Assembly: GCA_903884455.1 (NCBI GenBank)
Contig: CAISEW010000016.1
Coordinates: 35,217-99,216 of the forward strand
Length of the DNA: 64,000 nt
Direction: 5' to 3'
Origin: an uncultured Chloroflexota bacterium
Lineage (GTDB): Bacteria > Chloroflexota > Dehalococcoidia > GIF9 > AB-539-J10
The notes beneath the pieces were generated by a model. The model worked only from the letters and a program-made list of their open reading frames with translations, made no database searches and was not told where the DNA came from. Position 1 is the first letter of the stretch, and the number at the start of each line of letters is the position of its first letter. Shown one piece after another: positions 51,459 to 60,778 of the stretch. Made by a program: the position numbers and the translations under genes.

Positions 51459-52441
51459 TTATTCTCATGGGACTCGATGAAAGCGAGCACCATGTTATTG
51501 AACAATTCCGGGTTCTCTTCCATTAGCAAGTGTCCTGCTTCAGGGATGGCGTGAAATTCAGCCGAAGGGATTTCATCCTTCCATTTGTCTATGTCTGTCC
51601 GCTTAACCCAGGTATCGTTTTCACCCCAGAGAATTAACGTAGGAAATGTGATATCTTCTAGCGGGAAAGTGATAGAATTTTTAGACATGTCTCTGGTCAT
51701 AGCGAGCAGCGATTGTGCCCATTGACCGATAACCAGTCGATTGTAATAACCATCTACGACTTCTGCTGTCACAATATCCTGATGATAACAAGCACTCTTC
51801 AAAATCTGACCGACTCGCTCTTTTGTTACGTAGCGGGTTAGAAAAACCTCGCCTGCTCTCCGGAATGGCCCGAAATTCAACAAGGTAGAGGGATAAGTGG
51901 CGCCTTCATCCAGATTAACGGCGCCGTCCACGCTTATCAGTCCCAGGACTCTTTCGGGGTATAAATGGGCGAAATGCAGCATAACACTGGTGCCCATACT
52001 GTGTCCCACAAAATAGGCCTGGTCAACGCCTAGCGTGGCAAGGACCTCCGCCAGGAGCCTGGCTTGCGCCGGGTGCGAATAGTCTGATGCAAAATCCTTA
52101 TAGGAAAGACCGAACCCTTTCATATCCAGACTGACAACCCTGTAGCCTTGACTGGCAAAGAAGGGGACATTATGGCGCCAGGAAAAGGTCGAACCTCCGA
52201 ACCCGTGGATGAACACTATGGTTGCTTGCGCTGATTCTGGATTCTGTTCCTCAACATAGATGCGCACCCCGTCAATATCAAGAAACCGACCATGCTCACT
52301 AATCAGATCGTCCGGGGATATTTTAGTCTGAGTCTCACCGAGGGGTATCAGGTAGGGAAGAACACAAACAAGGAGAAGGAAAGCCAGTACTATGTAAGAT
52401 AGTATCCGTAATGCACGATGGCTGCGCCAGAACTTTCCCAT
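51443..52441 (-). CDS. Alpha/beta hydrolase with N-terminal membrane anchor
   Basis: A 332-residue alpha/beta hydrolase. A transmembrane helix near the N-terminus (ILSYIVLAFLLLVCVLPYLIPL) should anchor it with the catalytic domain outside. The oxyanion motif is IVFIHGFGGSTFSWR, the nucleophile serine is in FVGHSMGTSVMLHFA, an acidic residue is in LILWGENDTWVKR, and the catalytic histidine is in IPEAGHLLMEENPEL. The substrate is unknown. The last codons overlap the R1 repeat, which supplies the C-terminus (ENNILGT) and stop. Confidence 0.87.
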   Translation of the reverse strand: MGKFWRSHRALRILSYIVLAFLLLVCVLPYLIPLGETQTKISPDDLISEHGRFLDIDGVRIYVEEQNPESAQATIVFIHGFGGSTFSWRHNVPFFASQGYRVVSLDMKGFGLSYKDFASDYSHPAQARLLAEVLATLGVDQAYFVGHSMGTSVMLHFAHLYPERVLGLISVDGAVNLDEGATYPSTLLNFGPFRRAGEVFLTRYVTKERVGQILKSACYHQDIVTAEVVDGYYNRLVIGQWAQSLLAMTRDMSKNSITFPLEDITFPTLILWGENDTWVKRTDIDKWKDEIPSAEFHAIPEAGHLLMEENPELFNNMVLAFIESHENNILGT

Positions 52442-52466
52442 AAGTCCATTATACTACGATTCGGGC

Positions 52467-52502
52467 GAATTCCAGGAACACCATGCCAATCAGGCCGTAG
52501 TG
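52467..52502 (+). repeat. R1 repeat, partial (left part only)
   Basis: gaattccaggaacaccatgc followed by caatcaggccgtag matches the left half of R1; the right half is absent. It lies between the two alpha/beta hydrolase genes. Confidence 0.7.
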
Positions 52503-52516
52503 CTCCGGGTGTCAAG

Positions 52517-53314
52517 TCAATTAAGGGGTGGAGCATGACTCTTCAGAAAACTCAACACTTCCCGGTTGAATGCGTTTTTCATCTCAAGGGAAAAATAATG
52601 AGAACCGCCCTCAACTTTGACTAGCTTAGCGTTGGGTATTTTGCCGGCTATCACCTCGGAAGAAACGGGCTTGATGATTCTATCTCCAGTTCCCACGATA
52701 ACCAGAGTGGGGACCGCGATTGATGATAGTCTCTCCAGCGTATTGTGCTTCCGGCAAGCTTCGCTCTGTCCCGCAATCCCTACCCTACCTGAAGCTCCCA
52801 TGAACCTGGTCTGGACTCTGGCGAGGAGGCCAAAAATGAATCTGTAAAGTGGCTTATTAAAAGCCAAGCCGACCATAGCACTGACTTTCTTCTCCGGAGT
52901 CAGTTGCAAGAATTTAGCCTGCTCCAGACTATCTCCGCTCGTTTCATCCTGGCAGGCATATGTACAGGCCAGTACCAGCTTCATAACTCTCTGTGGATAG
53001 TTTATAGCCAGCTCCTGGGCAATCATGCCACCCATGGAAACGCCCATAATATGGGCCTTTTCAATCCCTAAAAGGTCCATAAGTCTTACTGTGTCGTCGG
53101 CCATCATTTTGGTGGAATAAGGGCCCGGCGGCTTGTCCGACTTGCCGGCTCCCCGATTATCAAAGGTAATTACCCGGTAATACTTCTTGAAGAAAGGTAT
53201 CTGGGGCATCCAGCCACTCCGGCCGGCAGTAAATCCCATTACCATCACCAGGGGTTCACCCTGTCCGTCCACCTGATAGTTAATGTTAATACCATTAAGC
53301 TTGGCTAACGGCAT
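52517..53314 (-). CDS. Alpha/beta hydrolase
   Basis: A soluble 265-residue alpha/beta hydrolase. It has VMVMGFTAGRSGWMPQIPFF (oxyanion region), the nucleophile in HIMGVSMGGMIAQELA, an acidic residue in LVIVGTGDRIIKP, and the histidine in VEGGSHYFSLEMKN. It resembles the 3-oxoadipate enol-lactonase and haloperoxidase-like branch, but the substrate cannot be assigned. The longest frame starts at 53407; the ATG at 53314 is chosen because aaggagggg precedes it by a suitable distance. Confidence 0.87.
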   Translation of the reverse strand: MPLAKLNGININYQVDGQGEPLVMVMGFTAGRSGWMPQIPFFKKYYRVITFDNRGAGKSDKPPGPYSTKMMADDTVRLMDLLGIEKAHIMGVSMGGMIAQELAINYPQRVMKLVLACTYACQDETSGDSLEQAKFLQLTPEKKVSAMVGLAFNKPLYRFIFGLLARVQTRFMGASGRVGIAGQSEACRKHNTLERLSSIAVPTLVIVGTGDRIIKPVSSEVIAGKIPNAKLVKVEGGSHYFSLEMKNAFNREVLSFLKSHAPPLN

Positions 53315-53527
53315 GATACAAGCCCCTCCTTCTTTATTTCGCTGCAAGTATATAACAATTGATTTGTCGAATGAAGACCCGGGTAACAAACAGTCAAAAT
53401 GTGACATTCTGGCTCTTCCTTGACCGATGCCCTAGAATACGAAAGTCATACAGATACTCATATAGCAGCCTGCTCGTAACTGCCTGTGATATGATGAAGG
53501 TAGTCTGGACCCAGGTATTTAGAAAGC

Positions 53528-54676
53528 ATGAACAAAGCAAGAGTTATCATAATAAGATGCGACACATATGCGGATAATCAAGTATTAACAGCTATCCAAA
53601 AAGGGATTGACATGTTGGGTGGAATTTCTGTATTCGCAAAACCGGGTGAAAGGATAGTTATAAAACCTAATATCCTGATCGGCACAGACCCTGATAAGGG
53701 TGTAACTACACATCCGGCAGTATTTAGAGCTGTGGGCACATTACTTAAAGATGCAGGAGCCAATGTCTTATATGGTGACTCCCCAAGTTTCGGTAAATCC
53801 GAGCCGAATTTGAGAAAATCTGGTATCAAGGAAGTCGGTGACGAATTGGGGTTTATTGTAGCTGATTTTGATTCTGGCAGGCCGGTTAGTCATAAGGATG
53901 CCTTATTGGTTAAGAAGTTCGTTATTGCAAATGGCGTCCTGGACAGCGATGGTCTGGTAAGCCTGCCCAAGTTTAAAACACACGGACTTGTTCGATTTAC
54001 CGGCGCAGTGAAGAACCAGTTTGGGTGCGTACCCGGTCTTTTGAAAAGCCAGTACCATGTTAAGTTGCCGGATCCTTATGATTTCGCCACGATGCTTGTT
54101 GATTTGAACACACTCATCAAACCCCGTCTCTATATTATGGATGGTATTGTGGCTATGGAAGGCAACGGGCCGAGAAGTGGCAAGTTGAAACGGTTGAATG
54201 TCTTGCTGTTGTCTAGCGACCCCATAGCCTTAGATGCAACAGCTTGTAGAATTGCCAACCTTGATCCCGAAGTTGTACCGACATCCAAACCTGGTGAGAA
54301 GGCAGGATTAGGAACTTACCATGTTGAGAACATAGAGCTTATGGGTGAAGCCCTCGAGTCCTTTATCGACACAAGTTTCGAAATAAATCGAACGCCCCCA
54401 ATGCCTGGTTCTGGTGGCCGATTCAGGGTATTCCTCAAGAATAGAATAACCCAGAGGCCAGTTATTGACAAAGCAAAGTGCACTTGTTGCGGTACCTGCA
54501 TCACAATGTGTTCCGTCCAGCCAAAGGCTGTTGATTGGTACAAAGGGGACGAGTCCAGGCCGCCCAGATACGATTATAATCGCTGTATTCGCTGCTATTG
54601 CTGTCAGGAGACCTGCCCTGAGGGAGCCATCTATCTAAGTAGTCCATTGCTGGCAAGGATCTACTCCCGTATTTAA
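53528..54676 (+). CDS. DUF362 protein with C-terminal double [4Fe-4S] ferredoxin domain
   Basis: A 382-residue protein. Residues 1-300 form the DUF362 domain (KPGERIVIKPNILIGTDPDKG, in part; DGLVSLPKFKTHGLVRFTGA and LKRLNVLLLSSDPIALDATA). The C-terminal 75 residues contain two cluster motifs, CTCCGTCITMC and CIRCYCCQETCPEGAI, typical of bacterial-type ferredoxins. DUF362 proteins are common in anaerobes and their biochemical role is largely unknown; electron transfer is likely here. The ribosome binding site is weak. It is a single-gene unit. Confidence 0.87.
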   Translation: MNKARVIIIRCDTYADNQVLTAIQKGIDMLGGISVFAKPGERIVIKPNILIGTDPDKGVTTHPAVFRAVGTLLKDAGANVLYGDSPSFGKSEPNLRKSGIKEVGDELGFIVADFDSGRPVSHKDALLVKKFVIANGVLDSDGLVSLPKFKTHGLVRFTGAVKNQFGCVPGLLKSQYHVKLPDPYDFATMLVDLNTLIKPRLYIMDGIVAMEGNGPRSGKLKRLNVLLLSSDPIALDATACRIANLDPEVVPTSKPGEKAGLGTYHVENIELMGEALESFIDTSFEINRTPPMPGSGGRFRVFLKNRITQRPVIDKAKCTCCGTCITMCSVQPKAVDWYKGDESRPPRYDYNRCIRCYCCQETCPEGAIYLSSPLLARIYSRI

Positions 54677-54761
54677 CATTACTATGATGAAGCGCAGCTT
54701 TCGCTCGATAGCCTGGCGGCTCGTTGACCGCAAGGTAACAAAATAGCGTTTTGTTGCTCCT

Positions 54762-54825
54762 GAATTCCAGGGACACCATACCAATCAGGCCTACTACAAA
54801 TTAGATATTATGTCTCCAGAGTACC
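54762..54825 (+). repeat. R1 repeat, full length
   Basis: gaattccagggacaccatac, then caatcaggcctactac and aaattagatattatgtctcc. It lies between the DUF362 and DUF262 genes and directly abuts the promoter of the latter. Confidence 0.92.
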
Positions 54826-54838
54826 ACTACTATTAGGA

Positions 54839-54867
54839 TTGACTCGTTCATTCAAGGTTCTTATAAT
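54839..54867 (+). promoter_or_regulatory. Sigma-70 promoter of the DUF262/HNH gene
   Basis: TTGACT (54839-54844) and a perfect TATAAT (54862-54867) are 17 bases apart, 53 bases before the ATG. Confidence 0.7.
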
Positions 54868-54920
54868 TAACATGAGTAACAAATGGACGCGGGCCCAAAT
54901 TACGCAAGAAGGAGGACTAT

Positions 54921-56654
54921 ATGCCTTTTAAAACTCCAATTACGATCAAGGCGGTTGTAAATAATATCCATGCGAAAAAATATTTGCTTCCAAATATCCA
55001 GCGTGAACTAGTATGGGACCTTGGAAAGATAACCAAACTGTTCGATTCGTTGATGAGGGATTATCCGATTGGCTCTTTTCTCTTTTGGAAAATTGAAGAC
55101 CACGCCACGGGAGAATTTCAATTCTATGAATTTCTGCGAGAATATCATGAGAGAGACAGCATTCACAATCCGAAAGCCAATGTGGTTGGTGAAACGGGTA
55201 TTACTGCCATATTGGACGGACAACAACGATTTACATCATTATACCTCGGTTTAAAGGGCAGTTATACATACAGAATGCCACGGGGACGATGGGATGATCC
55301 CAGAGCATTTCCTAAACGAGAACTATATCTAAATCTGCTGGCTGAATCAAAAGACCCGGAAAGGAAATACGATTTTCAATTTCTTACAGATGAAGAAAAA
55401 GGAGTAAGAGATGAAAATACATACTGGTTCAAAGTCGGGAAAATCCTTGATTTTGATCCTAATGACCCCAATCAAATATTTACCCATCTTGTTAACAATG
55501 GCCTCGCGAATAACTCATTTGCCGGTCAATGCTTATTTAAATTGAGCAACGTTATACACTCAGGCCCTTTAATAAATTACTTCGAAGAAGAGGAACAAGA
55601 CTTAAACAAAGTTCTTGAGATATTTGTGCGTATAAATAGCGGGAAACCGTTAACCTATTCCGATATGCTGCTCTCAATCGCTGCTGCTCAATGGCAGGAT
55701 AAAGACGCACGAGACGAGATTTATGGCCTTGTCGATGAGCTTAATAATGTGAGGGACGGCTTTGATTTCGATAAGGACTACATTCTTAAAGCTTGCTTGG
55801 TACTATCTGATACGACGGATATCGCATTCAAGATCAGCAACTTTAATGCGTCCAATATGAGGAAAATCGAACAAAGGTGGGAAGAAATGTCTGCTATATT
55901 ACAGCTCAGCACGTCATTGGCAGCCAATTTCGGTTTTAATTACCAGACTCTGTCAGCCAATTATGCCTTGATCCCAATCGCCTATTATCTTCTAAAAAAA
56001 GAGGCGGATAGCAGCTTTATTTATTCAGCAAAATATGAAGAAGACCGCAAAACCATAAGAAAATGGCTAATAATTGCTTTATTAAAACAGATCTTCGGCG
56101 GCCAACCAGACAACGTACTCCGCCCTGTTCGAGAGATAATTCGTAAAGATCATGAAACATTTCCGGCAGAAATGATAAGAGCTGAACTCAAAGGAACCAA
56201 GACCATGAAATTTGGTGAAGAGGAGATTGAGGAATTGTTATCTACAAAATACGGAGGAAGATATACTTTCTTAGTCCTGTCTTTGCTGTATCCGAACCTA
56301 GATTATCGAAATCAGTTTCATCAGGATCATATTCATCCCAAGAGCTTTTTCACGAGCAGACGAAAATTGACGAGTAAAAGTATCCCGCAAGAGTATCAGG
56401 ATTTTTACATGAATAAATGTAATTGCTTGGCTAATCTACAATTGCTGGAAGGTCCTCCCAATCAAGAAAAATCGGATAACGATTTTCAGCAATGGCTAAA
56501 TAAAATATATAAAGACAAAGATGCGAAATCAGATTTCATGCGGAGGAACTCTATTCCTACTGATGTGGACTTGTCTTTTAACAATTTTGAGAAATTTTTT
56601 AAAGCAAGAGAGGATTTGATAAAGCATAAACTGAAGCACCTATTAATTGATTAG
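54921..56654 (+). CDS. DUF262 (GmrSD/ParB-like) protein with C-terminal HNH-type nuclease motif
   Basis: A 577-residue protein. The N-terminal DUF262 domain has PNIQRELVW at residues 24-32, DYPIGSFLFWKI, and the nucleotide-binding DGQQR at 99-103. A helical middle region follows (IFVRINSGKPLTYSDMLLS). The C-terminal part has QDHIHPKS around residue 470 and NCLANLQLLEGPPNQEKSD, the layout of the DUF1524/HNH nuclease in GmrSD-type modification-dependent restriction enzymes. Such proteins restrict phage with modified DNA. The ribosome binding site aaggagga is strong, and a promoter and R1 repeats flank it, so it is plausibly a laterally acquired defence gene. Confidence 0.85.
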   Translation: MPFKTPITIKAVVNNIHAKKYLLPNIQRELVWDLGKITKLFDSLMRDYPIGSFLFWKIEDHATGEFQFYEFLREYHERDSIHNPKANVVGETGITAILDGQQRFTSLYLGLKGSYTYRMPRGRWDDPRAFPKRELYLNLLAESKDPERKYDFQFLTDEEKGVRDENTYWFKVGKILDFDPNDPNQIFTHLVNNGLANNSFAGQCLFKLSNVIHSGPLINYFEEEEQDLNKVLEIFVRINSGKPLTYSDMLLSIAAAQWQDKDARDEIYGLVDELNNVRDGFDFDKDYILKACLVLSDTTDIAFKISNFNASNMRKIEQRWEEMSAILQLSTSLAANFGFNYQTLSANYALIPIAYYLLKKEADSSFIYSAKYEEDRKTIRKWLIIALLKQIFGGQPDNVLRPVREIIRKDHETFPAEMIRAELKGTKTMKFGEEEIEELLSTKYGGRYTFLVLSLLYPNLDYRNQFHQDHIHPKSFFTSRRKLTSKSIPQEYQDFYMNKCNCLANLQLLEGPPNQEKSDNDFQQWLNKIYKDKDAKSDFMRRNSIPTDVDLSFNNFEKFFKAREDLIKHKLKHLLID

Positions 56655-56674
56655 GGTTATCTTTTAATATCACA

Positions 56675-56738
56675 GAATTCCAGGGACGTCATGCCAATCA
56701 GGCCTACTACAAATTACGTATTATGTCCCCAGAATACC
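56675..56738 (+). repeat. R1 repeat; left edge of composite copy 2
   Basis: gaattccagggacgtcatgc, then caatcaggcctactac and attacgtattatgtcccc. It begins 21 bases past the DUF262 gene stop. Confidence 0.9.
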
Positions 56739-56786
56739 ACGAAATCAAAGCGTAGATGGTGAACTTTGGTTAATAGTCGAACTTGG

Positions 56787-56819
56787 ATAGGCTGATATCC
56801 ACGAAAGTATAAAGCCTAT
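56787..56819. repeat. Conserved hairpin inside composite copy 2
   Basis: ATAGGCT and AGCCTAT stem as in copy 1 (50914-50946) with substitutions confined mostly to the loop. Confidence 0.6.
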
Positions 56820-56861
56820 TTATTAAGTCATTTCAAACTGCGACAAGGATGCTTAGCCAGC

Positions 56862-57010
56862 AAAAAATGAGACGCCCCGAGTAACCTCACTTCTTCACCT
56901 GCTATCGTCCGGCCTGGCCTTCAGCTTACCTTGTGCTGGCCACTACCTGCACCTTTCAGCTTTCACCAAACCCAACTCTTATGCCAGGTCCCTGCTCGGC
57001 TACTCGGGAC
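56862..57010 (-). ncRNA. Putative structured RNA with complementary ends, copy 2 (class unknown)
   Basis: Almost identical to copy 1, with a handful of substitutions and single-base indels. The 5' CCCGAGTA and 3' TACTCGGG segments are unchanged, and the U6 tract is kept (ttttttgctgg on the minus strand). It is preceded by the same promoter (57018-57047). The segment between R1 repeats 56675 and 57211 corresponds to the copy 1 composite. No gene follows on the minus strand; the DUF262 gene ends head-on. Confidence 0.5.
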
Positions 57011-57017
57011 AATATTC

Positions 57018-57047
57018 ATATTAGCACATATATAACGCCGTTGTCAA
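57018..57047 (-). promoter_or_regulatory. Sigma-70 promoter of the putative RNA, copy 2
   Basis: On the minus strand TTGACA (57047-57042) is 18 bases from TAATAT (57023-57018). Confidence 0.65.
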
Positions 57048-57086
57048 GTCCCCGTACGTACTAGGAGGTTAGTACCACTTCTTTTT

Positions 57087-57194
57087 TCGTCATTGCGAGG
57101 AGCAACAACGAGGAAGCAATCTCTAAGCGAGGTTTCTCAGTCCAGCTTTGCAACGAGATTGCCACGCCCCGACAAGTCGGGGCGCGCAATGACA
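57087..57194. repeat. REP-like palindrome units within composite copy 2
   Basis: cgtcattgcgaggagcaac to gaggaagcaatctctaagc, then gagattgccacgccccgac with aagtcggggcgcgcaatgac. It is positioned as in copy 1 but with different inner arms. Confidence 0.8.
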
Positions 57195-57210
57195 CGCCGG
57201 TGGGGCGAGG

Positions 57211-57271
57211 ATTCCAGCGACCCGATACCAATTAGGCCTACTACAAGTCAGGTATTATGTCCCCAGAATAT
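57211..57271 (+). repeat. R1 repeat; right edge of composite copy 2
   Basis: attccagcgacccgatacc, then aattaggcctactacaagtc and aggtattatgtccccaga. The left-end variant matches the copy at 51398. Confidence 0.88.
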
Positions 57272-57292
57272 CGCGAGCCTTCACCTCGGGAC

Positions 57293-57321
57293 TTTCCAAT
57301 GCACTGCTGGGAGAGTATAAT
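57293..57321 (+). promoter_or_regulatory. Candidate promoter of the LCAT-like lipase gene
   Basis: A perfect TATAAT (57316-57321) lies 17 bases after TTTCCA (57293-57298). It is 170 bases before the start codon. The rest of 57322-57491 shows no feature. Confidence 0.45.
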
Positions 57322-57491
57322 TGGTGGCATAAGATTGAATACCTAAGCACGTAGGGATAATGAGAAGTGGAAGGTGGTGGAACACGGAAGAATATTCGTA
57401 AATCCTCTCAGGCAAAAGGTATCCAAACCCTTAGTGTCTAACTCCGTTTATTCCGAAAACACCTGAAGGAACTTCTAGCGAGGTGGATATT

Positions 57492-58592
57492 ATGGAACCA
57501 TTGAACAAGGTTAAAAAAGTGCCTTTGATTTTTGTACCCGGCATCATGGGTTCAAGATTGTTCAAAAAAGGGAGTAGCGAGCCGATTTGGCCTACCATAG
57601 GATGGTGGGATAAAGGACGTTTCAAACCCACATCCTTAAAAGCCCTGACATCTATTACTGATAAAGAGACTTCTCAGAATGAGCCTCTGTTTCCTCTGGT
57701 ATATACCGGAATATTGCGTTACTTTGAGAATAGGGGGTACATTCTCGGGCAAGATTTCTGGGTATTTCCCTATGACTGGACTCAAAGTAACCGGAGGTCA
57801 GGGCACAAGTTGGCACAGTTCATTCAAGATAGTCTTTCAACACATCCGCAGTGGCACCAGGTCGATGTCGTTAGTCATTCTATGGGCGGACTAGTCACCC
57901 GTGCGGCAGCGAAGTTATATTCTGCGCCAATTCGCCGAACGGTCTATATTACATCACCGCATTTCGGCTCACCCAAAGTCTTTTTTATTCTCCATCCAAA
58001 AATGAAATTCTCTGTATTCGGGGGCTTCTTTAGAAATGTGATAGGTGATCTGGCCTGGAGATGGTATTTACATCGCTTATTAGATACTGAGAACATTAAC
58101 CTGGAAAAACAGATCAAGAGCCTGGCTTGCCAGTTGGACTCTGTATTTGAGCTATTACCGGATAGATTTTATTTCGAGGACAACGATTTGGTAGTTGTTA
58201 GAGAGGCTAGCAAAGGTGATTGCCCCATTTGTGGCTTAGAGTCGACGTATTATAGCGGCCGATGTAAATTTCCGTCCTCGGAACTCCAGGATAGAGTTAG
58301 GGAGGCTATGGTATTCAAGGAGGAACTGGGAGCGACACTTCCCGGACAGGAGAACCTGGTGATTTATTCGGATTCAGAAGAAACTATTGATCGGATGGTC
58401 TGTCCAGCACGGGTCCAGTGGCGTTTCGGACGGTATAAAGATAGTGGACAAAAGGGAGATTCACTGGTGCCTGTCAAGAGTGCGACTCTGAATAATCCAA
58501 CTGCTGCAAGGAGAGTACAAGGAACGCATAACGGTGTCCCAAACAGCCCGGAAACTAGCCTGCTGGTAAAAGACTTTCTGGATAAACCATAG
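57492..58592 (+). CDS. LCAT/PGAP1-like alpha/beta hydrolase (lipase or acyltransferase)
   Basis: A 366-residue protein of the lecithin:cholesterol acyltransferase-like group. It has the oxyanion region FVPGIMGSRLFKKGSSEPIW, the tryptophan-rich VFPYDWTQSNRRSGHKLAQF, and the catalytic serine in VVSHSMGGLVTRAAA. The C-terminal acidic residue and histidine are likely in GDSLVPVKSA and GTHNGVPNS. A CPICGLESTYYSGRC insert contributes three cysteines. No signal peptide is seen. The ATG at 57492 is preferred to the GTG at 57483 because gaggtgg precedes it properly. Confidence 0.83.
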   Translation: MEPLNKVKKVPLIFVPGIMGSRLFKKGSSEPIWPTIGWWDKGRFKPTSLKALTSITDKETSQNEPLFPLVYTGILRYFENRGYILGQDFWVFPYDWTQSNRRSGHKLAQFIQDSLSTHPQWHQVDVVSHSMGGLVTRAAAKLYSAPIRRTVYITSPHFGSPKVFFILHPKMKFSVFGGFFRNVIGDLAWRWYLHRLLDTENINLEKQIKSLACQLDSVFELLPDRFYFEDNDLVVVREASKGDCPICGLESTYYSGRCKFPSSELQDRVREAMVFKEELGATLPGQENLVIYSDSEETIDRMVCPARVQWRFGRYKDSGQKGDSLVPVKSATLNNPTAARRVQGTHNGVPNSPETSLLVKDFLDKP

Positions 58593-58605
58593 TTATCGCT
58601 AGCAG

Positions 58606-58669
58606 CAATTCCAAGGACACCATACCAATTAGGCCTACTACAAATCAAGTATTATGTCCCCAGAATACC
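58606..58669 (+). repeat. R1 repeat, full length
   Basis: aattccaaggacaccatacc, then aattaggcctactacaaatc and aagtattatgtccccagaat. It lies 13 bases past the lipase stop. Confidence 0.92.
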
Positions 58670-58896
58670 TTAAGGAGGTTTTTCACTGCACAAAAGGGCG
58701 GAATGTGTGGTACACCGAATCGCCGTTGCACTTTTCTGACTTTCGTGCAATCTCTTTGAAGCCAAAGCCACTAGCGTCTCGTGGAGAATAGTTGCGACAT
58801 AACTTTTCGTTGCCGAGAGATGCCTCCTCTCCAACCAGAACTGGTGAGAGATTCAAGAGACATGACAGAGCTGGTCTACTGAGGGAGTGAACAATC

Positions 58897-58925
58897 TTCC
58901 CAAACTACGGACGTTGTGCTACAAT
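58897..58925 (+). promoter_or_regulatory. Weak candidate promoter of rpoD
   Basis: TTCCCA and TACAAT (58920-58925) are 17 bases apart. The gene-free stretch 58593-59043 otherwise contains only the R1 repeat and an aaggagg string at 58671 with no open frame behind it. Confidence 0.3.
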
Positions 58926-59043
58926 AAGAGCGACTGGGAGGCGGTCTGGCAAGGCAAGGGCTGAATTTCCCCCAACAAATTAGCACAACCATAAATTCCG
59001 GGCAACAACTTCAGGAGGTCTTCCTCAAAGAAGAGAAATAACA

Positions 59044-60516
59044 ATGGCTAAAGGGAAAAACATCAACCTGGATAGTGATGAGATATTGGCTGAAGGCTTA
59101 CCCAGCGATGAAGCCGGAGTTGAAGATGTCAGCGCCATAGTTGAGGAAGTTGACGAGAAAGAAGAAATCGAAGAATCCCCTCCCGAGGAAGCTGAAGAGA
59201 GCAAACCTCCGGCAGCACCAGGGGAATACGATGTAATTGACGACTCAATTCGTATGTATCTTCAGGAAGTCGGCAGGGTGGCACTGCTTACAGCTCACGA
59301 AGAGAAGGTATTATCCCGGAAGATAGAGCTGGGTAGATACGTGGAAAGGATCGAGTATAACCACTTCAGGAAATATAAGAAATTCCCTTCACCCGTTGAC
59401 ATAGTTATTCACGTAATTTTTCAATTATCCAAGGCATATCCCGTTGCTCAGATTATTGAGGAACGTATTGGTATCGAACCCTACAGCAATGTGGTAGAGA
59501 CGATCAAGAATCCTGAATTTCGCTCCGCCATCGACGTTGTTATAGATCCATTGCTAATAGCTGCAATCGCTGAGGGAATAGACAAAGGAACCACTGCGGA
59601 CGAAGAAGCCATAGTAAATCTTTCCATAAACAGTCAACTTTTGCCCCAGCAATTGCTAGAGCTCCTGGCTAGAGATAAAACTTCATGGCGAAAACTAAAG
59701 ACTCTCCTGACTAACAACATGTTCCTGTCTCAACTCGATTCTCATAGCAGTGAGTTCAAAGCTTACTTTGAAAAGGTGAGGACCGAAGCAGAAGCATCAG
59801 AAAGGCACCTCACTGAAGCAAACCTGCGTCTGGTGGTTAGCATAGCTAAGAGGCATATCGCGCGTGGCATGCCCTTCCTTGATCTTATCCAGGAAGGGAA
59901 TATTGGCCTCCTCCGAGCTATAGAGAAGTTTCAGTATAGAAGAGGCTACAAGTTCAGTACCTATGCCACCTGGTGGATCAGGCAAGGTATCACTCGATCT
60001 ATAGCTGACCAATCCCGTACCATTCGCATTCCGGTACACATGGTAGAAACAATTAACAAGCTATTACGCACAATGCGGCAGTTAGTTCAAGAACTTGGAC
60101 GCGAGCCAAGTTACGAAGAAATTGGCGGCCCCCTAGATATGTCGCCAGAAAGAGTAGAAGAGGTCATGGCCTTGTTTTTCCGTCAGCCGATGTCGCTAGA
60201 CATGCCCATTGGCGAAGATGGTGATAGCCTGTTAGGCGACTTTGTTGCAGATCACGCCAGTTTAACACCAACTGAAGCCACTTCACAGCAGCTACTCAAA
60301 GAACAAATAGACAAAGTGCTCGATGAACTTACCGAACGAGAAAAAAAGGTGCTCCAGCTTAGGTTTGGCCTTAGTGACGGCCGTGCTCGAACACTGGAAG
60401 AGGTGGGTAAAGAATTCAGTGTAACTCGAGAAAGAATACGACAGATTGAAGGCAAGGCCCTGCGCAAGTTACGTCATCCTTCCCGCAGTCGAAAGCTCAA
60501 GGGCTATCTAGAGTGA
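59044..60516 (+). CDS. rpoD: Sigma-70 family RNA polymerase sigma factor RpoD (group 1/2)
   Basis: Directs RNA polymerase to promoters. The acidic N-terminus ([20 protein letters not shown]) precedes region 1.2 ([21 protein letters not shown]). Region 2 is intact: [20 protein letters not shown], in part, then [20 protein letters not shown] and [16 protein letters not shown]. Region 3 ([16 protein letters not shown]) and region 4 ([20 protein letters not shown] and [17 protein letters not shown]) complete it. A 180-residue helical insert separates 1.2 and 2.1, as in primary sigma factors. Whether it is the only housekeeping factor cannot be told from this window. Confidence 0.93.
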   Translation: MAKGKNINLDSDEILAEGLPSDEAGVEDVSAIVEEVDEKEEIEESPPEEAEESKPPAAPGEYDVIDDSIRMYLQEVGRVALLTAHEEKVLSRKIELGRYVERIEYNHFRKYKKFPSPVDIVIHVIFQLSKAYPVAQIIEERIGIEPYSNVVETIKNPEFRSAIDVVIDPLLIAAIAEGIDKGTTADEEAIVNLSINSQLLPQQLLELLARDKTSWRKLKTLLTNNMFLSQLDSHSSEFKAYFEKVRTEAEASERHLTEANLRLVVSIAKRHIARGMPFLDLIQEGNIGLLRAIEKFQYRRGYKFSTYATWWIRQGITRSIADQSRTIRIPVHMVETINKLLRTMRQLVQELGREPSYEEIGGPLDMSPERVEEVMALFFRQPMSLDMPIGEDGDSLLGDFVADHASLTPTEATSQQLLKEQIDKVLDELTEREKKVLQLRFGLSDGRARTLEEVGKEFSVTRERIRQIEGKALRKLRHPSRSRKLKGYLE

Positions 60517-60562
60517 TTTACCAAAATGGCATGTCAAGCATAGTCCCCATCTTTTTAGGCAA

Positions 60563-60585
60563 CTTGCCTTTTTGTCCATAATAAG
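60563..60585 (+). terminator. Weak terminator candidate after rpoD
   Basis: AGGC-aactt-GCCT followed by ttttgtcc, about 45 bases past the rpoD stop. The stem is only four base pairs. Confidence 0.3.
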
Positions 60586-60596
60586 AGAGTACGCGG

Positions 60597-60657
60597 GAAT
60601 TCCAGGGACACCATACCAATCAGGCCTGCTACAAATCAGGTATTACGTCCCCAGAAC
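60597..60657 (+). repeat. R1 repeat, full length
   Basis: gaattccagggacaccatac, then caatcaggcctgctacaaat and caggtattacgtccccag. It lies between rpoD and the converging membrane-protein genes. Confidence 0.93.
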
Positions 60658-60778
60658 ACTAGACTTCCCCATTTCAACTACACAATTACTCATGTTGTGA
60701 TGTTTTAAGAAGTAACGGGGAGAATTCTAGAGCGTTTTTACCAGACTAGTTTGTTCCGAATTCCAACGGTTGGGTTGA

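Noticed and set aside
57043..57100. Site-specific recombination or attachment site at the cgtacgtactaggaggttag sequence
   Set aside because: It is shared by both composites but there is no integrase, tRNA target or duplicated core beyond the composite itself.
10807..57194. CRISPR array made of the recurring palindromes
   Set aside because: The units are irregularly spaced, inverted relative to each other, of different length and not separated by uniform spacers; no cas gene is present.
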